Source: an uncultured Granulosicoccaceae bacterium
GTDB lineage: Bacteria > Pseudomonadota > Gammaproteobacteria > Granulosicoccales > Granulosicoccaceae
NCBI GenBank assembly: GCA_937920585.1
Contig: CAKZSB010000025.1
Coordinates: 1-42,769 of the forward strand
Reading direction: 5' to 3'
Length of the DNA stretch: 42,769 nt
Part shown: in pieces, positions 25,060 through 33,059 of the stretch
How the letters are laid out: each line of letters starts with the position of its first letter
How positions within the stretch are numbered: the stretch's first letter is position 1
Made by a program: the position numbers and the translations under genes
The notes under the pieces: model-generated
What the model was told of the DNA's origin: nothing
What the model saw: the letters and a program-made list of their open reading frames with translations, nothing else
Databases searched by the model: none

Positions 25060-26630
25060 CCGTCGGCCTGTACCTTCTTGCGATACATGCCCTGTGCGAT
25101 TCGATCGATCACCATGGCGCAAAACAGAATTGCCAATCCACCCAGAAGCCCCTGTCCCTTGGCGGCGTATTGCAACGCCTCCAGTATCAGCGCCCCCAAT
25201 CCTTCGGCGCCGATCAGCGACGCAATGACAACCATCGACAAAGACATCAGGATAGTCTGATTGATCCCGGTCATTATCGATGGCATGGCCAGCGGTATCT
25301 CAACATTGCGCAACAGTTGCCACTTGGAGCAGCCGAATGCGACTGCTGCTTCCTTGGTTGCTTCCGGTACACCTCGCATTCCCAGTGCCGTCAGGCGGAT
25401 AACCGGTGGCATGGCGAAGATGATTGTCGCCAGTACACCGGGCGGTTTGCCAGTGCCAAAGAAGGCGATGATCGGTATCAGATAGACAAATGCCGGCATG
25501 GTCTGCATGAAGTCGAGCACCGGCTCGGCGAATGAATAGGCGCGTTTTGATTTGCCAAACCAGATGCCCAGCGGTATGCCAAACAACACGCATAGAAATG
25601 CGCCCGCGCCAATCAGCGCGACCGTAATCATCGATATTTCCCACAGGCCCATAAAGGCGAGATAAAGCAGGGCGGCGGTGGTGAAAATTGCCACTCGCAC
25701 GCCTGCCAGTCGAAATGCCATGACGACGATCACCACCATCACTACCGGCCAGGGGGTATCAATAAGAATAATTTCCAGGCCATCCAGTACCCAGCGGATC
25801 GTCGCGGTGATGCCATTGAAGACGTCACTGAAATTCGCCGCCAGCCAGTCAAAGCCGGCGTCGCCTTTTTTTGCCAGTGCGGCGAAGTATTCCTTGTTTA
25901 TCGGAAATCGTGTAATTGGCAGGGTATCGCCGAGTGCGCCGTTGGTCATTGCGGCAAGCTTGCCGTCGGGGTCGGCGACGGTGAAACGAAACAACGTCAG
26001 CGGCCAGATCGCAATCAGCAGAATACCGCCGAAAATGGCGCTGCCGCGATTGATGCCCGCCTGAATGGCGCTGTTGGCACGCCAGCGCAGATATTGCTTT
26101 TCGTAGGCGATATTGGCGTAGAAGCCCTCGATGAGTTTAACGGCCAACAACAGCGCGAGACCGGTAAGCAGTATTGAGGTGGCCTCTGTAGCTGCCAGAT
26201 CGGCTTTTTCTTTGGCACCGGCTGCGACGCGTTTGAGGTTGTCGGCAATGCGCATCTTGGCTTCGGCATCCTCCGGCTGGCCGGCCGCAACGAGGTCTTT
26301 GGCCTGTTGTTCGCGCCGGGCGATATTGGCCAGCAGTTTTTCATAGCGGGCCAGTTGATCCGCGCCCAGTTCACCCCACAGGCCACGACCTATTTGTACC
26401 AGTGCAAAAAGTTCCAGAATCAGGAAGGTCCAAAAGAACCCCCACAGGCCACGCAACGCACCCCAGAGCGGACCGAACAACGCGGCCATCATGTTCCAGC
26501 TGAAGACCAAGCCGGTGGTGCTCTGGATTTTGTTGAATGCTGCGCCGTAGTAGTCGCGGTTTTCGCGGGTGAATTCTCCGACTGAATCTTCCAGTGAACG
26601 ACGCTCGGGTACCATGCCGGTTTCGCTCAT
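25056..26630 (-). CDS. ProW-type betaine ABC transporter permease with DUF2628-like N-terminal extension
   Basis: A 524-residue permease. The C-terminal half (about 330-520) is a BPD transport domain of the ProW/OpuAB type: AEPVLDFMQTMPAFVYLIP, GMRGVPEATKEAAVAFG (the ATPase contact EAA loop) and SLIGAEGLGALI. The N-terminal ~230 residues are unusual. They include FSWNMMAALFGPLWG (about 43-57), two membrane segments, a charged helical stretch at about 95-147 and then YANIAYEKQYLRWR, the ordering seen in the DUF2628 membrane family. ProW itself has a shorter N-terminus. The start ATG overlaps the ATPase stop (ATGA). It carries betaine or proline betaine across the inner membrane with the ATPase and binding protein. 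Confidence 0.88.
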   Translation of the reverse strand: MSETGMVPERRSLEDSVGEFTRENRDYYGAAFNKIQSTTGLVFSWNMMAALFGPLWGALRGLWGFFWTFLILELFALVQIGRGLWGELGADQLARYEKLLANIARREQQAKDLVAAGQPEDAEAKMRIADNLKRVAAGAKEKADLAATEATSILLTGLALLLAVKLIEGFYANIAYEKQYLRWRANSAIQAGINRGSAIFGGILLIAIWPLTLFRFTVADPDGKLAAMTNGALGDTLPITRFPINKEYFAALAKKGDAGFDWLAANFSDVFNGITATIRWVLDGLEIILIDTPWPVVMVVIVVMAFRLAGVRVAIFTTAALLYLAFMGLWEISMITVALIGAGAFLCVLFGIPLGIWFGKSKRAYSFAEPVLDFMQTMPAFVYLIPIIAFFGTGKPPGVLATIIFAMPPVIRLTALGMRGVPEATKEAAVAFGCSKWQLLRNVEIPLAMPSIMTGINQTILMSLSMVVIASLIGAEGLGALILEALQYAAKGQGLLGGLAILFCAMVIDRIAQGMYRKKVQADG

Positions 26631-27676
26631 GCCTTGCCCCCCTGGATGCCTTTGAGCAGCGTGGTTTTGTTGATCACGCCGATATCCTCGTTGGAGTCAC
26701 TCTGAATAACGATCGGCTGATCTGTTGTAGTGGAGATGTCGATCAGCCCGTCGAGGTCGGTGCCGTGATGGGCGCGCGGGCTTTGCGCAAGCTGTTCGTT
26801 GGCGGCCGGCTGGTAGGTGTGAATGTCTTCCATGATCGAGTGGGCAAATACCAGCTTGAGTTTTGAAATGCCTTCGACGAAATCCCGCACGTAGTCGTCG
26901 GCCGGATTGGTGACGATCTGTTCGGGCGTACCGATTTGTACGATGCGGCCGTCTTTCATGATCGCGATGCGGTTGCCGATCCGAATGGCCTCGTCGAGAT
27001 CGTGGGTAATGAAGACGGTGGTTTTGTTCAGCTCGGCGGACAACGCCATGAACTGTTCCTGCAATTGCCGCCGGATCAGTGGATCGAGCGCGGAGAATGG
27101 CTCGTCCATCAGCAGCACTTCCGGATCAGAGGCCAGCGCGCGTGCCAGCCCTACACGCTGTTGCATGCCGCCGGATAGTTCACGCGGGAAACGATCTTCG
27201 TAGCCATCGAGGTTGACCATGCTCAGACAGCGCTGCGATATCTCCCAGCGCCGCGATTTAGATTCGCCGCGAATTTGCAGCGGGAAGGCTACGTTGTCGC
27301 GCACGGTGCGGTGAGGCAGCAGAGCCATGTGCTGGAAGACCATGCCGATATGGCGGGCGCGCATCTCGCGCAGAGCGTCGCCGCGCAGCGAGAGCATATC
27401 TTTGCCCAGCACCGAGATTTTACCGGCGGTAGGTTCAATCAGCCGGTTGAGGTGGCGAACCATGGTCGACTTGCCGGAGCCGGATAATCCCATCACACAG
27501 AATATCTCACCACGTTGCACGTTAAACGAGCAATCGGCGATGCCTACCACACAAGCGAATTCTTCCAGTACCTCGGGTTTGGTCAGGCCGCGGTTCTCCA
27601 CTGCCGCCATCGCCTCAAGTGCTCTGTCACCAAAAATTTTCCAGACGTTGTGTAATTCAATGACGTCTTCGCTCAT
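26627..27676 (-). CDS. ProV-type betaine ABC transporter ATP-binding protein
   Basis: A 349-residue ATPase of the ProV/OpuAA type. Walker A is GLSGSGKST, the signature is LSGGMQQRVGLARAL, Walker B is VLLMDEPFSALDP and the switch histidine lies in FITHDLDEA. The ~35-residue N-terminal insert with LTKPEVLEE between the first two strands is typical of ProV. The C-terminal tail (about 275-349) is shorter than the CBS pair of ProV and looks like a degenerate single CBS unit, so osmotic gating may differ. A strong Shine-Dalgarno AAGGA precedes the ATG. It overlaps the permease by four bases and lies downstream of the binding-protein gene beyond a hairpin. Confidence 0.93.
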   Translation of the reverse strand: MSEDVIELHNVWKIFGDRALEAMAAVENRGLTKPEVLEEFACVVGIADCSFNVQRGEIFCVMGLSGSGKSTMVRHLNRLIEPTAGKISVLGKDMLSLRGDALREMRARHIGMVFQHMALLPHRTVRDNVAFPLQIRGESKSRRWEISQRCLSMVNLDGYEDRFPRELSGGMQQRVGLARALASDPEVLLMDEPFSALDPLIRRQLQEQFMALSAELNKTTVFITHDLDEAIRIGNRIAIMKDGRIVQIGTPEQIVTNPADDYVRDFVEGISKLKLVFAHSIMEDIHTYQPAANEQLAQSPRAHHGTDLDGLIDISTTTDQPIVIQSDSNEDIGVINKTTLLKGIQGGKA

Positions 27677-27749
27677 TGGTGGTCCTTAACAGATCGGGTA
27701 GTTGGCAAGTGGCGGCGCCACCGGGGCAGGGGTACAGCTGAAAAGCGGA

Positions 27750-27773
27750 GGCGGTGGCAAGAGTGCCACCGCC
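27750..27773 (-). terminator. Intercistronic hairpin between binding protein and ATPase genes
   Basis: A perfect 10-bp stem (GGCGGTGGCA and its complement) with a four-base loop lies in the 108-bp gap between the betaine binding-protein and ATPase genes. On the minus strand a short T-run (TTTT) follows five bases later. It is likely a partial terminator or an RNA-stability element that lets the binding protein be made in excess. Confidence 0.6.
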
Positions 27774-27784
27774 CCGGTCAAACG

Positions 27785-28741
27785 CTACTTGAGCCAGCTA
27801 TCGACGGTGGATGCGTTGTCTGCTACCCACTGCTTTGCGTAGGCCTCTGGATCCTGCTTTTCGACCACCAGCGCGTAGGTCATAGCCGATACGATATCGG
27901 TATCGAGCGCGACCTGTGACAGCATTTTAGCCGCCTCCGGCTGTGACTCTTCCAGTGCGGTTGCATAGTGAATATGCAAAAACGCCGTGTTCCACGCGAC
28001 GCCGGCATCGGACTTTTCCAGCCACTCCGGATCGTCAGTGGGTTGGATCACAGTCCATTTCGCTTCGTCGTATGCCGGTTCTTTTAGAATGACGAGTTCA
28101 TGAAGCGCGAACATGTGGTGCGGCGTGTAGCAGAAGAAGACGATGTCTTTATCCTGTGCGACGGCGTTGTCCACTTCAGCAAGGGCCAGTGTTTCATCCA
28201 TTTCCTTGAGGTTCATGGTTTCCGCATAGCCGTAGGATTTGGCGCGAATTTTTTCCACGTTGGTGGAAGCCCAGCCGGCAGCGCCGATCCAGATTTCGCC
28301 TTTGCCATCGCCGTCGGTGTCGAATTTGGCGGCCATGTCGGGGTTGCTCAGTTCGGCCAGCTCTGCGATGCCGGTGCGTTCCGCGGTGCCCTTGGTGACA
28401 CACATGGCCTGATCGCCAGCGACGCCGGCTTCAGTTTTTCGGACGCTGCCCTTTTCCATGACGAATTTCTTGTTCAGGTTGACCTGATTGGGCAGCCAGA
28501 CTTCAGGGTGCACGTGCATTGCGCCTGAATCCATCGCTTCGAAAATGACCGGGTTGGTGCCATTTTGAAGTTCAACTTCGAGGCCGAGATTGTCTTCCAT
28601 CGCGACTTTCAGTACGTGCGCAGTCGCGCGTACCGAGGGCCAGTTCGGCACGCCGATGACGATATCTGCCGCACTGGCGACAGCACCAAATGTCAGCGAG
28701 GACGCGATGCTGGCGCTGATGATTAGTTGACGAAAATTCAT
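27785..28741 (-). CDS. ProX-type betaine ABC transporter substrate-binding protein
   Basis: A 318-residue periplasmic binding protein of the OpuAC/ProX family. A Sec signal with a likely cleavage after ASAAD (near residue 25) is followed by IVIGVPNWPS and aromatic-rich segments (GAAGWAS, FFCYTPHHMF, EPEWLEKS-like) that form the cage for quaternary ammonium groups. It captures glycine betaine, proline betaine or choline and passes it to the permease. It is the first gene of the proXVW-like operon, its ATG preceded by AGGA. A long 528-base region upstream separates it from the divergent peptide-type transporter. Confidence 0.92.
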   Translation of the reverse strand: MNFRQLIISASIASSLTFGAVASAADIVIGVPNWPSVRATAHVLKVAMEDNLGLEVELQNGTNPVIFEAMDSGAMHVHPEVWLPNQVNLNKKFVMEKGSVRKTEAGVAGDQAMCVTKGTAERTGIAELAELSNPDMAAKFDTDGDGKGEIWIGAAGWASTNVEKIRAKSYGYAETMNLKEMDETLALAEVDNAVAQDKDIVFFCYTPHHMFALHELVILKEPAYDEAKWTVIQPTDDPEWLEKSDAGVAWNTAFLHIHYATALEESQPEAAKMLSQVALDTDIVSAMTYALVVEKQDPEAYAKQWVADNASTVDSWLK

Positions 28742-29060
28742 TATTGGGTTTTTCCTGATTTAGATGTGCATGAATGTGGCAGAGCGGGTCTGCCACGAAG
28801 TGATGCTCTATGGTCGGAATAGTGAGTTTACTGATGTTGGTATCACACTGCGAGCGACAAGCTAGCTCTTGTGCGTCCGGTACTTGTCAAGTGCTACACG
28901 CCCGCAAGCCGAAGTGATTCGGGTTACCGCGTGTGGTGGTGTGATTTGTGTGACTCGCATCGCCTGTTTGCCGGGAGGGCTGTAACACGGTGGTTCGGCT
29001 TTGCGTATGTTGCGCTGATGCGACGCCTATTGTTCTGTCCTGGTTTTGGGGTTTACTTGT

Positions 29061-29085
29061 TTTATCATCATAAGTCCATGATAAA
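29061..29085. promoter_or_regulatory. Inverted repeat, possible operator
   Basis: The arms TTTATCAT (29061-29068) and ATGATAAA (29078-29085) are perfect 8-bp complements with a nine-base spacer in an AT-rich patch. The position, about 185 bases upstream of the binding-protein start, suits an operator. The regulator is not known. Confidence 0.35.
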
Positions 29086-29222
29086 TAAGTGTAAAATGTT
29101 AAAATGTCGGCTGACAAGTGGAACCGAGTGCCCGCTTGCGGTTATATTAGGGGTCGAGGCGAGCTCACCGGCGGGTTGCAGACAGTCTTCCCGTCAGGTG
29201 CAGGCAAGCTCTATAAAAAGGA

Positions 29223-29242
29223 CCGGTGCGCTGCCGCACCGG
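29223..29242 (+). promoter_or_regulatory. Leader hairpin before the peptide-type binding-protein gene
   Basis: A perfect 8-bp stem (CCGGTGCG) with a CTGC loop ends 14 bases before the Shine-Dalgarno of the binding-protein gene. It may stabilise the transcript or influence initiation. There is no T-run, so it is not a terminator. Confidence 0.4.
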
Positions 29243-29269
29243 CACCCAATACTGAACTGGAGATTCTGT

Positions 29270-30904
29270 ATGTCGAAACGAGTTGACCCAAAATTTAACC
29301 CGGCTTTGACCAGCTACAACGACTTGTCGCAAAAGGACAAGGAGCTGGTGGAAGATGCGATCCGCACCGGGTATTCACGTCGATCGGTGCTCAAGTTGCT
29401 GGCCGCCACCGGTGTCACCCTCGCCACCGCGCAAAACCTGCTGAGTACGGGCGGGTCAGCAATGGCAGCCACCCCGAAGAAGGGTGGAAGCCTGATCATG
29501 TCGTCCAACCTTCACGGTCCGGACGATCAGCTCGATCCCGCGCTGTTCACCTCGACTATCGATTACACGCGCGGTCGTGCAACCTACAACAGCCTGACGC
29601 AGCTGGGTAATGATCTCGCACCACAACCAGAGCTTGCCACCGAATTCCTGCCCAATGACGATGCCAGCGAGTGGACGTTCAAGATTCGCCAGGGGGTAAA
29701 GTTTCACGACGGCTCCACGCTGACAGCAGACGATGTGGTCTACAGCATGCGTCGCCACCAGGGCGAGGCGTCCAAGTCAGTGATCAAGTCGATCATGGCG
29801 ACGGTAAAGGAGTGGAAGAAAACCGGCGAGTACGAAGTTAAGGCGATACTCGAATCTCCGAATGCAGATTTACCCGTACTGCTCGGTTTGTTCCAGAGCA
29901 AAATCATCAAGGTCGACAGCGATGGTGGAGGCAATGGCACCGGGCCGTTTAAGATGGATTCGTTCGAGCCCGGCGTAAAATCAGTACACAGCCGCAACGC
30001 TGATTACTGGCGCGAAGGTGCCAACCTCGATGCGATCGAGATCACCGCGATTACTGATCCTGTCGCCCGTGTTAATGCGCTGCTGTCAGGTGATGTGCAG
30101 CTCGCCACCCAGATTGACCCGAAAGCGATTCGCCAGGTCGAGTCAACTGACGGGGTCAGCCTGTCTTCAATTCCGGCTGGCCTGTATATGGGCATCTGCG
30201 CATTGAAAAACGCCTCGCCTGGCGAGAACGACGATTTTGTCAAAGGTCTGCAGTACATTCAGGATCGCGAACGCATCGTTTCAAAAATTCTGAAAGGGCA
30301 CGGTACAGTGGGTAACGATCAGCCGATCATGAGTGCTCACGGCGCAGATTTCTGCAGCGAATTGCCGCAGCGTGAGTACGATCCGGACAAGGCCAAGTTC
30401 CACTTCAAAAAGGCCGGTATCAGCAGTGCCGAGCTCTACGCCGCGCCGGTTGTGGCAGGTGTGGTCGATGCCTGCCTGCTGGCGCAGGCCAACTGCGCGA
30501 AGATCGGCTTCGATCTGCAGGTCAAGCGCGTGCCAACCGACGGTTACTGGGGGGCGGTATGGATGAAAGAGCCGCTCAATACGGTAACCTGGAATATGCG
30601 ACCGACGGCCAACTCACAGCTGGCTATTCAGTTCGCGCCGGGTGCAGCCTGGAACGACACTTTCTGGAACAACGATCGCATGGGCGAACTGCTCAAGACG
30701 TCGTTGTCTGAACTCGACCCGGCCAAGCGTCACGCCATGTACTGCGAGATGCAAACACTGGTGCACGAGAACAGCGGCATGGTTATCCCCGCGCACGTCA
30801 ATATTCTCGATGGCATAAACGATAAGGTCAAAGGTATGCCCACTGTACCGCTGGGCCAGCTCGGCGGTTGCGAATGGCCTGAATTTGCCTGGCTGGATGC
30901 GTAA
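29270..30904 (+). CDS. ABC transporter substrate-binding protein, family 5 (peptide type), Tat-exported
   Basis: From the ATG at 29270 (GGAG seven bases upstream) the product is 544 residues. A 35-residue N-terminal extension is followed by a twin-arginine signal: SRRSVLKLLAATGV at 36-49, with a likely cleavage after AMA near residue 66. The mature part matches the DppA/OppA family (SBP_bac_5): PQPELATEFL, WTFKIRQGVKFHDGSTLTADDVVYSM and DPVARVNALLSGDVQ. Tat export fits a lipoprotein-like or prefolded binding protein. It probably binds a peptide, opine or betaine-like ligand. It is followed by a strong terminator before the permease genes, so it may be made in excess. Confidence 0.93.
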   Translation: MSKRVDPKFNPALTSYNDLSQKDKELVEDAIRTGYSRRSVLKLLAATGVTLATAQNLLSTGGSAMAATPKKGGSLIMSSNLHGPDDQLDPALFTSTIDYTRGRATYNSLTQLGNDLAPQPELATEFLPNDDASEWTFKIRQGVKFHDGSTLTADDVVYSMRRHQGEASKSVIKSIMATVKEWKKTGEYEVKAILESPNADLPVLLGLFQSKIIKVDSDGGGNGTGPFKMDSFEPGVKSVHSRNADYWREGANLDAIEITAITDPVARVNALLSGDVQLATQIDPKAIRQVESTDGVSLSSIPAGLYMGICALKNASPGENDDFVKGLQYIQDRERIVSKILKGHGTVGNDQPIMSAHGADFCSELPQREYDPDKAKFHFKKAGISSAELYAAPVVAGVVDACLLAQANCAKIGFDLQVKRVPTDGYWGAVWMKEPLNTVTWNMRPTANSQLAIQFAPGAAWNDTFWNNDRMGELLKTSLSELDPAKRHAMYCEMQTLVHENSGMVIPAHVNILDGINDKVKGMPTVPLGQLGGCEWPEFAWLDA

Positions 30905-30937
30905 CAGACTGTCGGCTTGATCAAGGGCTGATACTGT

Positions 30938-30970
30938 GGGCCTGCATACCGTGTATGCAGGCCCTTTTTT
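30938..30970 (+). terminator. Intrinsic terminator
   Basis: A perfect 12-bp GC-rich stem (30938-30949 and 30953-30964) with a CGT loop is followed immediately by six T residues. It lies 34 bases after the binding-protein gene and separates it from the permease genes, and is a textbook rho-independent terminator. Confidence 0.93.
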
Positions 30971-31182
30971 ATGCCTCGATCTTTCTGCGGTTGCTGAAAA
31001 ATTTTGAGGTTGTATTTTTAATCCGCTGCTCGCGGTGGCATTTGCGCACAACTTCAATGCCCGTATCGGACGCAGCTATTAAGCTTGTTCATCGGTAAAC
31101 CGCATCACCGGAGGATGATGGCAATCGTCATCTTCTGTTCAACCAGGATTCTGGAAATAGCGAACATGCGAGATCATCACTC

Positions 31183-32133
31183 ATGATGATGAAAATGGTA
31201 TTGCGCCGAATTCTCATTGGAATCGGCACACTTTGGGTCGTTTCAGTACTGGTGTTTATCGGCACCAGCATACTGCCGGGCGATGTGGCACAAATCATAT
31301 TGGGCCAGAGTGCCACGCCGGAGACACTCGCCGCGTTGCGCGCCGAGCTTGGTATGGACAGGCCCTGGTTTGTGCGCTATTTCGATTGGCTGGGCAATCT
31401 CGTGACCGGCGATCTGGGGACATCCAAAGCCGGCGGCGCGAGTATTTCCAGTTTGATCGCCGGGCGCCTGGGGAACACGATGTTTCTGGCGGGTATCGTC
31501 GCCGCCATCTCGATTCCCATTTCAGTAGCGCTGGGATTGCTGGCCGCGATGTATCCAGGTACATGGCTGGATCGCATTGTCACATTCGCCACACTGAGCC
31601 TGATTTCAGTTCCCGAATTTTTCATCGCCACATTTATGGTGCTGATACTCGCCGTGCAGCTTCACTGGCTGCCGGCTATTGCCTACCTGAGCGGCAACGA
31701 GTCGGGGTGGCAACTGGCGCGGGCGCTGGCGATGCCAGTTATCACGCTGGTGATTGTGGTGTCCGCGCAGATGATTCGGATGACGCGAGCCGGCATTTTG
31801 AATGTCATGAACTCGCCCTACATCGAAATGGCGATTCTCAAAGGTGTACCGCGGCGGCGAATCATTCTGCGCCATGCGCTGTTCAATGCGATTGGCCCGA
31901 TCGTCAATGTCATTGCGCTGAATCTGGCTTACCTTGTCAGCGGTGTGGTTATCGTTGAAACCATATTTGCCTATCCGGGTCTGGCCAAGTTGATGATCGA
32001 TGGCGTGCAAACGCGCGATCTCCCGCTGGTTCAGGCTTGTGCAATTATTTTTTGCGCAACCTATGTCGTTTTAATTCTGATCGCCGACATTGCGTCGATA
32101 CTTTCTAACCCGCGCTTGCGCCAGCCCAAGTAG
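31183..32133 (+). CDS. Peptide-type ABC transporter permease (DppB-like)
   Basis: A 316-residue inner-membrane permease with about six hydrophobic segments. It has the DppB/OppB N-terminus (RRILIGIGTLWVVSVLVFIGTSILPGD) and the EAA-type loop SPYIEMAILKGVPRRRIILRHA, and ends in the usual C-terminal helix. Three consecutive ATG codons at 31183-31191 make the exact start uncertain by two residues. It lies beyond a terminator and a 278-base gap but is adjacent to its partner permease, with 16 bases between them, so it begins the permease/ATPase part of the operon. Confidence 0.92.
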   Translation: MMMKMVLRRILIGIGTLWVVSVLVFIGTSILPGDVAQIILGQSATPETLAALRAELGMDRPWFVRYFDWLGNLVTGDLGTSKAGGASISSLIAGRLGNTMFLAGIVAAISIPISVALGLLAAMYPGTWLDRIVTFATLSLISVPEFFIATFMVLILAVQLHWLPAIAYLSGNESGWQLARALAMPVITLVIVVSAQMIRMTRAGILNVMNSPYIEMAILKGVPRRRIILRHALFNAIGPIVNVIALNLAYLVSGVVIVETIFAYPGLAKLMIDGVQTRDLPLVQACAIIFCATYVVLILIADIASILSNPRLRQPK

Positions 32134-32149
32134 ACGAACGGATAACCTC

Positions 32150-33055
32150 ATGAATGAAAGCAACATTAAGGGCGAGGATATTGTCGAGCGTCTGGACCGG
32201 TTCGACGAACTGCCGGATGCGCCGCCTCGCAAGCGAATCAAACTCTCCTGGGTGGGCAAGCTGGCGGCGCTGGTGGTGGCCGCCTGGCTTGTGATCGTCG
32301 CTATTGGGCCGTCGATCGCACCGTTTCACCAAATGGATTTCGCCGGTGATGATGGCTTTTTGCCTGGTGACGGCGAGTTCCTGCTCGGTACGGATTACCT
32401 CGGCCGCGACACCTTCTCGCGGATTTTGTGGGGGGCCAGAACCACCATCGGAATATCTTTGTTATCTACACTTGGTGCCTACCTTATCGGTATAACGCTG
32501 GGCATTGCTGCGGCCGTTCGCGGCGGTTGGACCGACACCATTATCAGCCGGATAAACGATGCGATTCTGTCATTGCCCACGATCATGCTGGGGCTAATCG
32601 CGATAGCAGCGTTTGGTTCTTCAATACCCATACTGATCATCATGGCGGCGGTGATCTATGCCACCAGTGTTTTCCGGATTGCCCGTGCGTTGGCGCTGGA
32701 TATCATGGTCCAGGATTTCGTTGAATCAGCCAGGGCGCGTGGCGAGGGAACCTGGTGGATTGTTACGCGCGAAATTTTGCCCAACGCGGCGATGCCGCTG
32801 GCGACCGACTTTGGCCTGCGGCTGGTGTTTGTGGTGCTGTTTATTTCGAGTCTGAGTTTTCTTGGTCTCGGCGTGCAGCCACCGACCGCTGACTGGGGCA
32901 GTATGGTTCGCGAGAACCTGCAGGGCTTGCCCTATGGGTCATATGCGTCGATCTGGCCGGCCGTGGCGATTGGTTCTTTCACTATTGCGATCAACCTGAT
33001 CGTCGATGATGTCTCCGCCGAATCCGGTGGTAGCCTCGCGCGCAAGATGGTGTAG
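32150..33055 (+). CDS. Peptide-type ABC transporter permease (DppC-like)
   Basis: With the ATG at 32150 the product is 301 residues. Its cytoplasmic N-terminus is about 40 residues, followed by a first membrane helix (KLAALVVAAWLVIVAIGPSIAPF), the DppC signature FLLGTDYLGRDTFSRILWGARTT and the ATPase-contact loop QDFVESARARGEGTWWIVTREILPN. It forms the channel with the DppB-like subunit. I reject an upstream in-frame extension that would overlap the previous gene. The stop is four bases from the start of the ATPase gene. Confidence 0.93.
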   Translation: MNESNIKGEDIVERLDRFDELPDAPPRKRIKLSWVGKLAALVVAAWLVIVAIGPSIAPFHQMDFAGDDGFLPGDGEFLLGTDYLGRDTFSRILWGARTTIGISLLSTLGAYLIGITLGIAAAVRGGWTDTIISRINDAILSLPTIMLGLIAIAAFGSSIPILIIMAAVIYATSVFRIARALALDIMVQDFVESARARGEGTWWIVTREILPNAAMPLATDFGLRLVFVVLFISSLSFLGLGVQPPTADWGSMVRENLQGLPYGSYASIWPAVAIGSFTIAINLIVDDVSAESGGSLARKMV

Positions 33056-33059
33056 ATCA

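Larger units (their letters stand above)
28742..29269. other. Divergent intergenic region between the two ABC transporter operons
   Basis: 528 bases with no credible gene; a plus-strand frame running through it is an upstream extension of the binding-protein gene and lacks similarity. It must hold promoters for both operons. Two structured elements are listed separately: a dyad at 29061-29085 and a 5'-leader hairpin at 29223-29242. Confidence 0.5.

Noticed and set aside
28871-29269. 133-residue upstream extension of the peptide-type binding protein
   Set aside because: It has no similarity, contains the leader hairpin and dyad, and the internal ATG has a clear Shine-Dalgarno and Tat signal.
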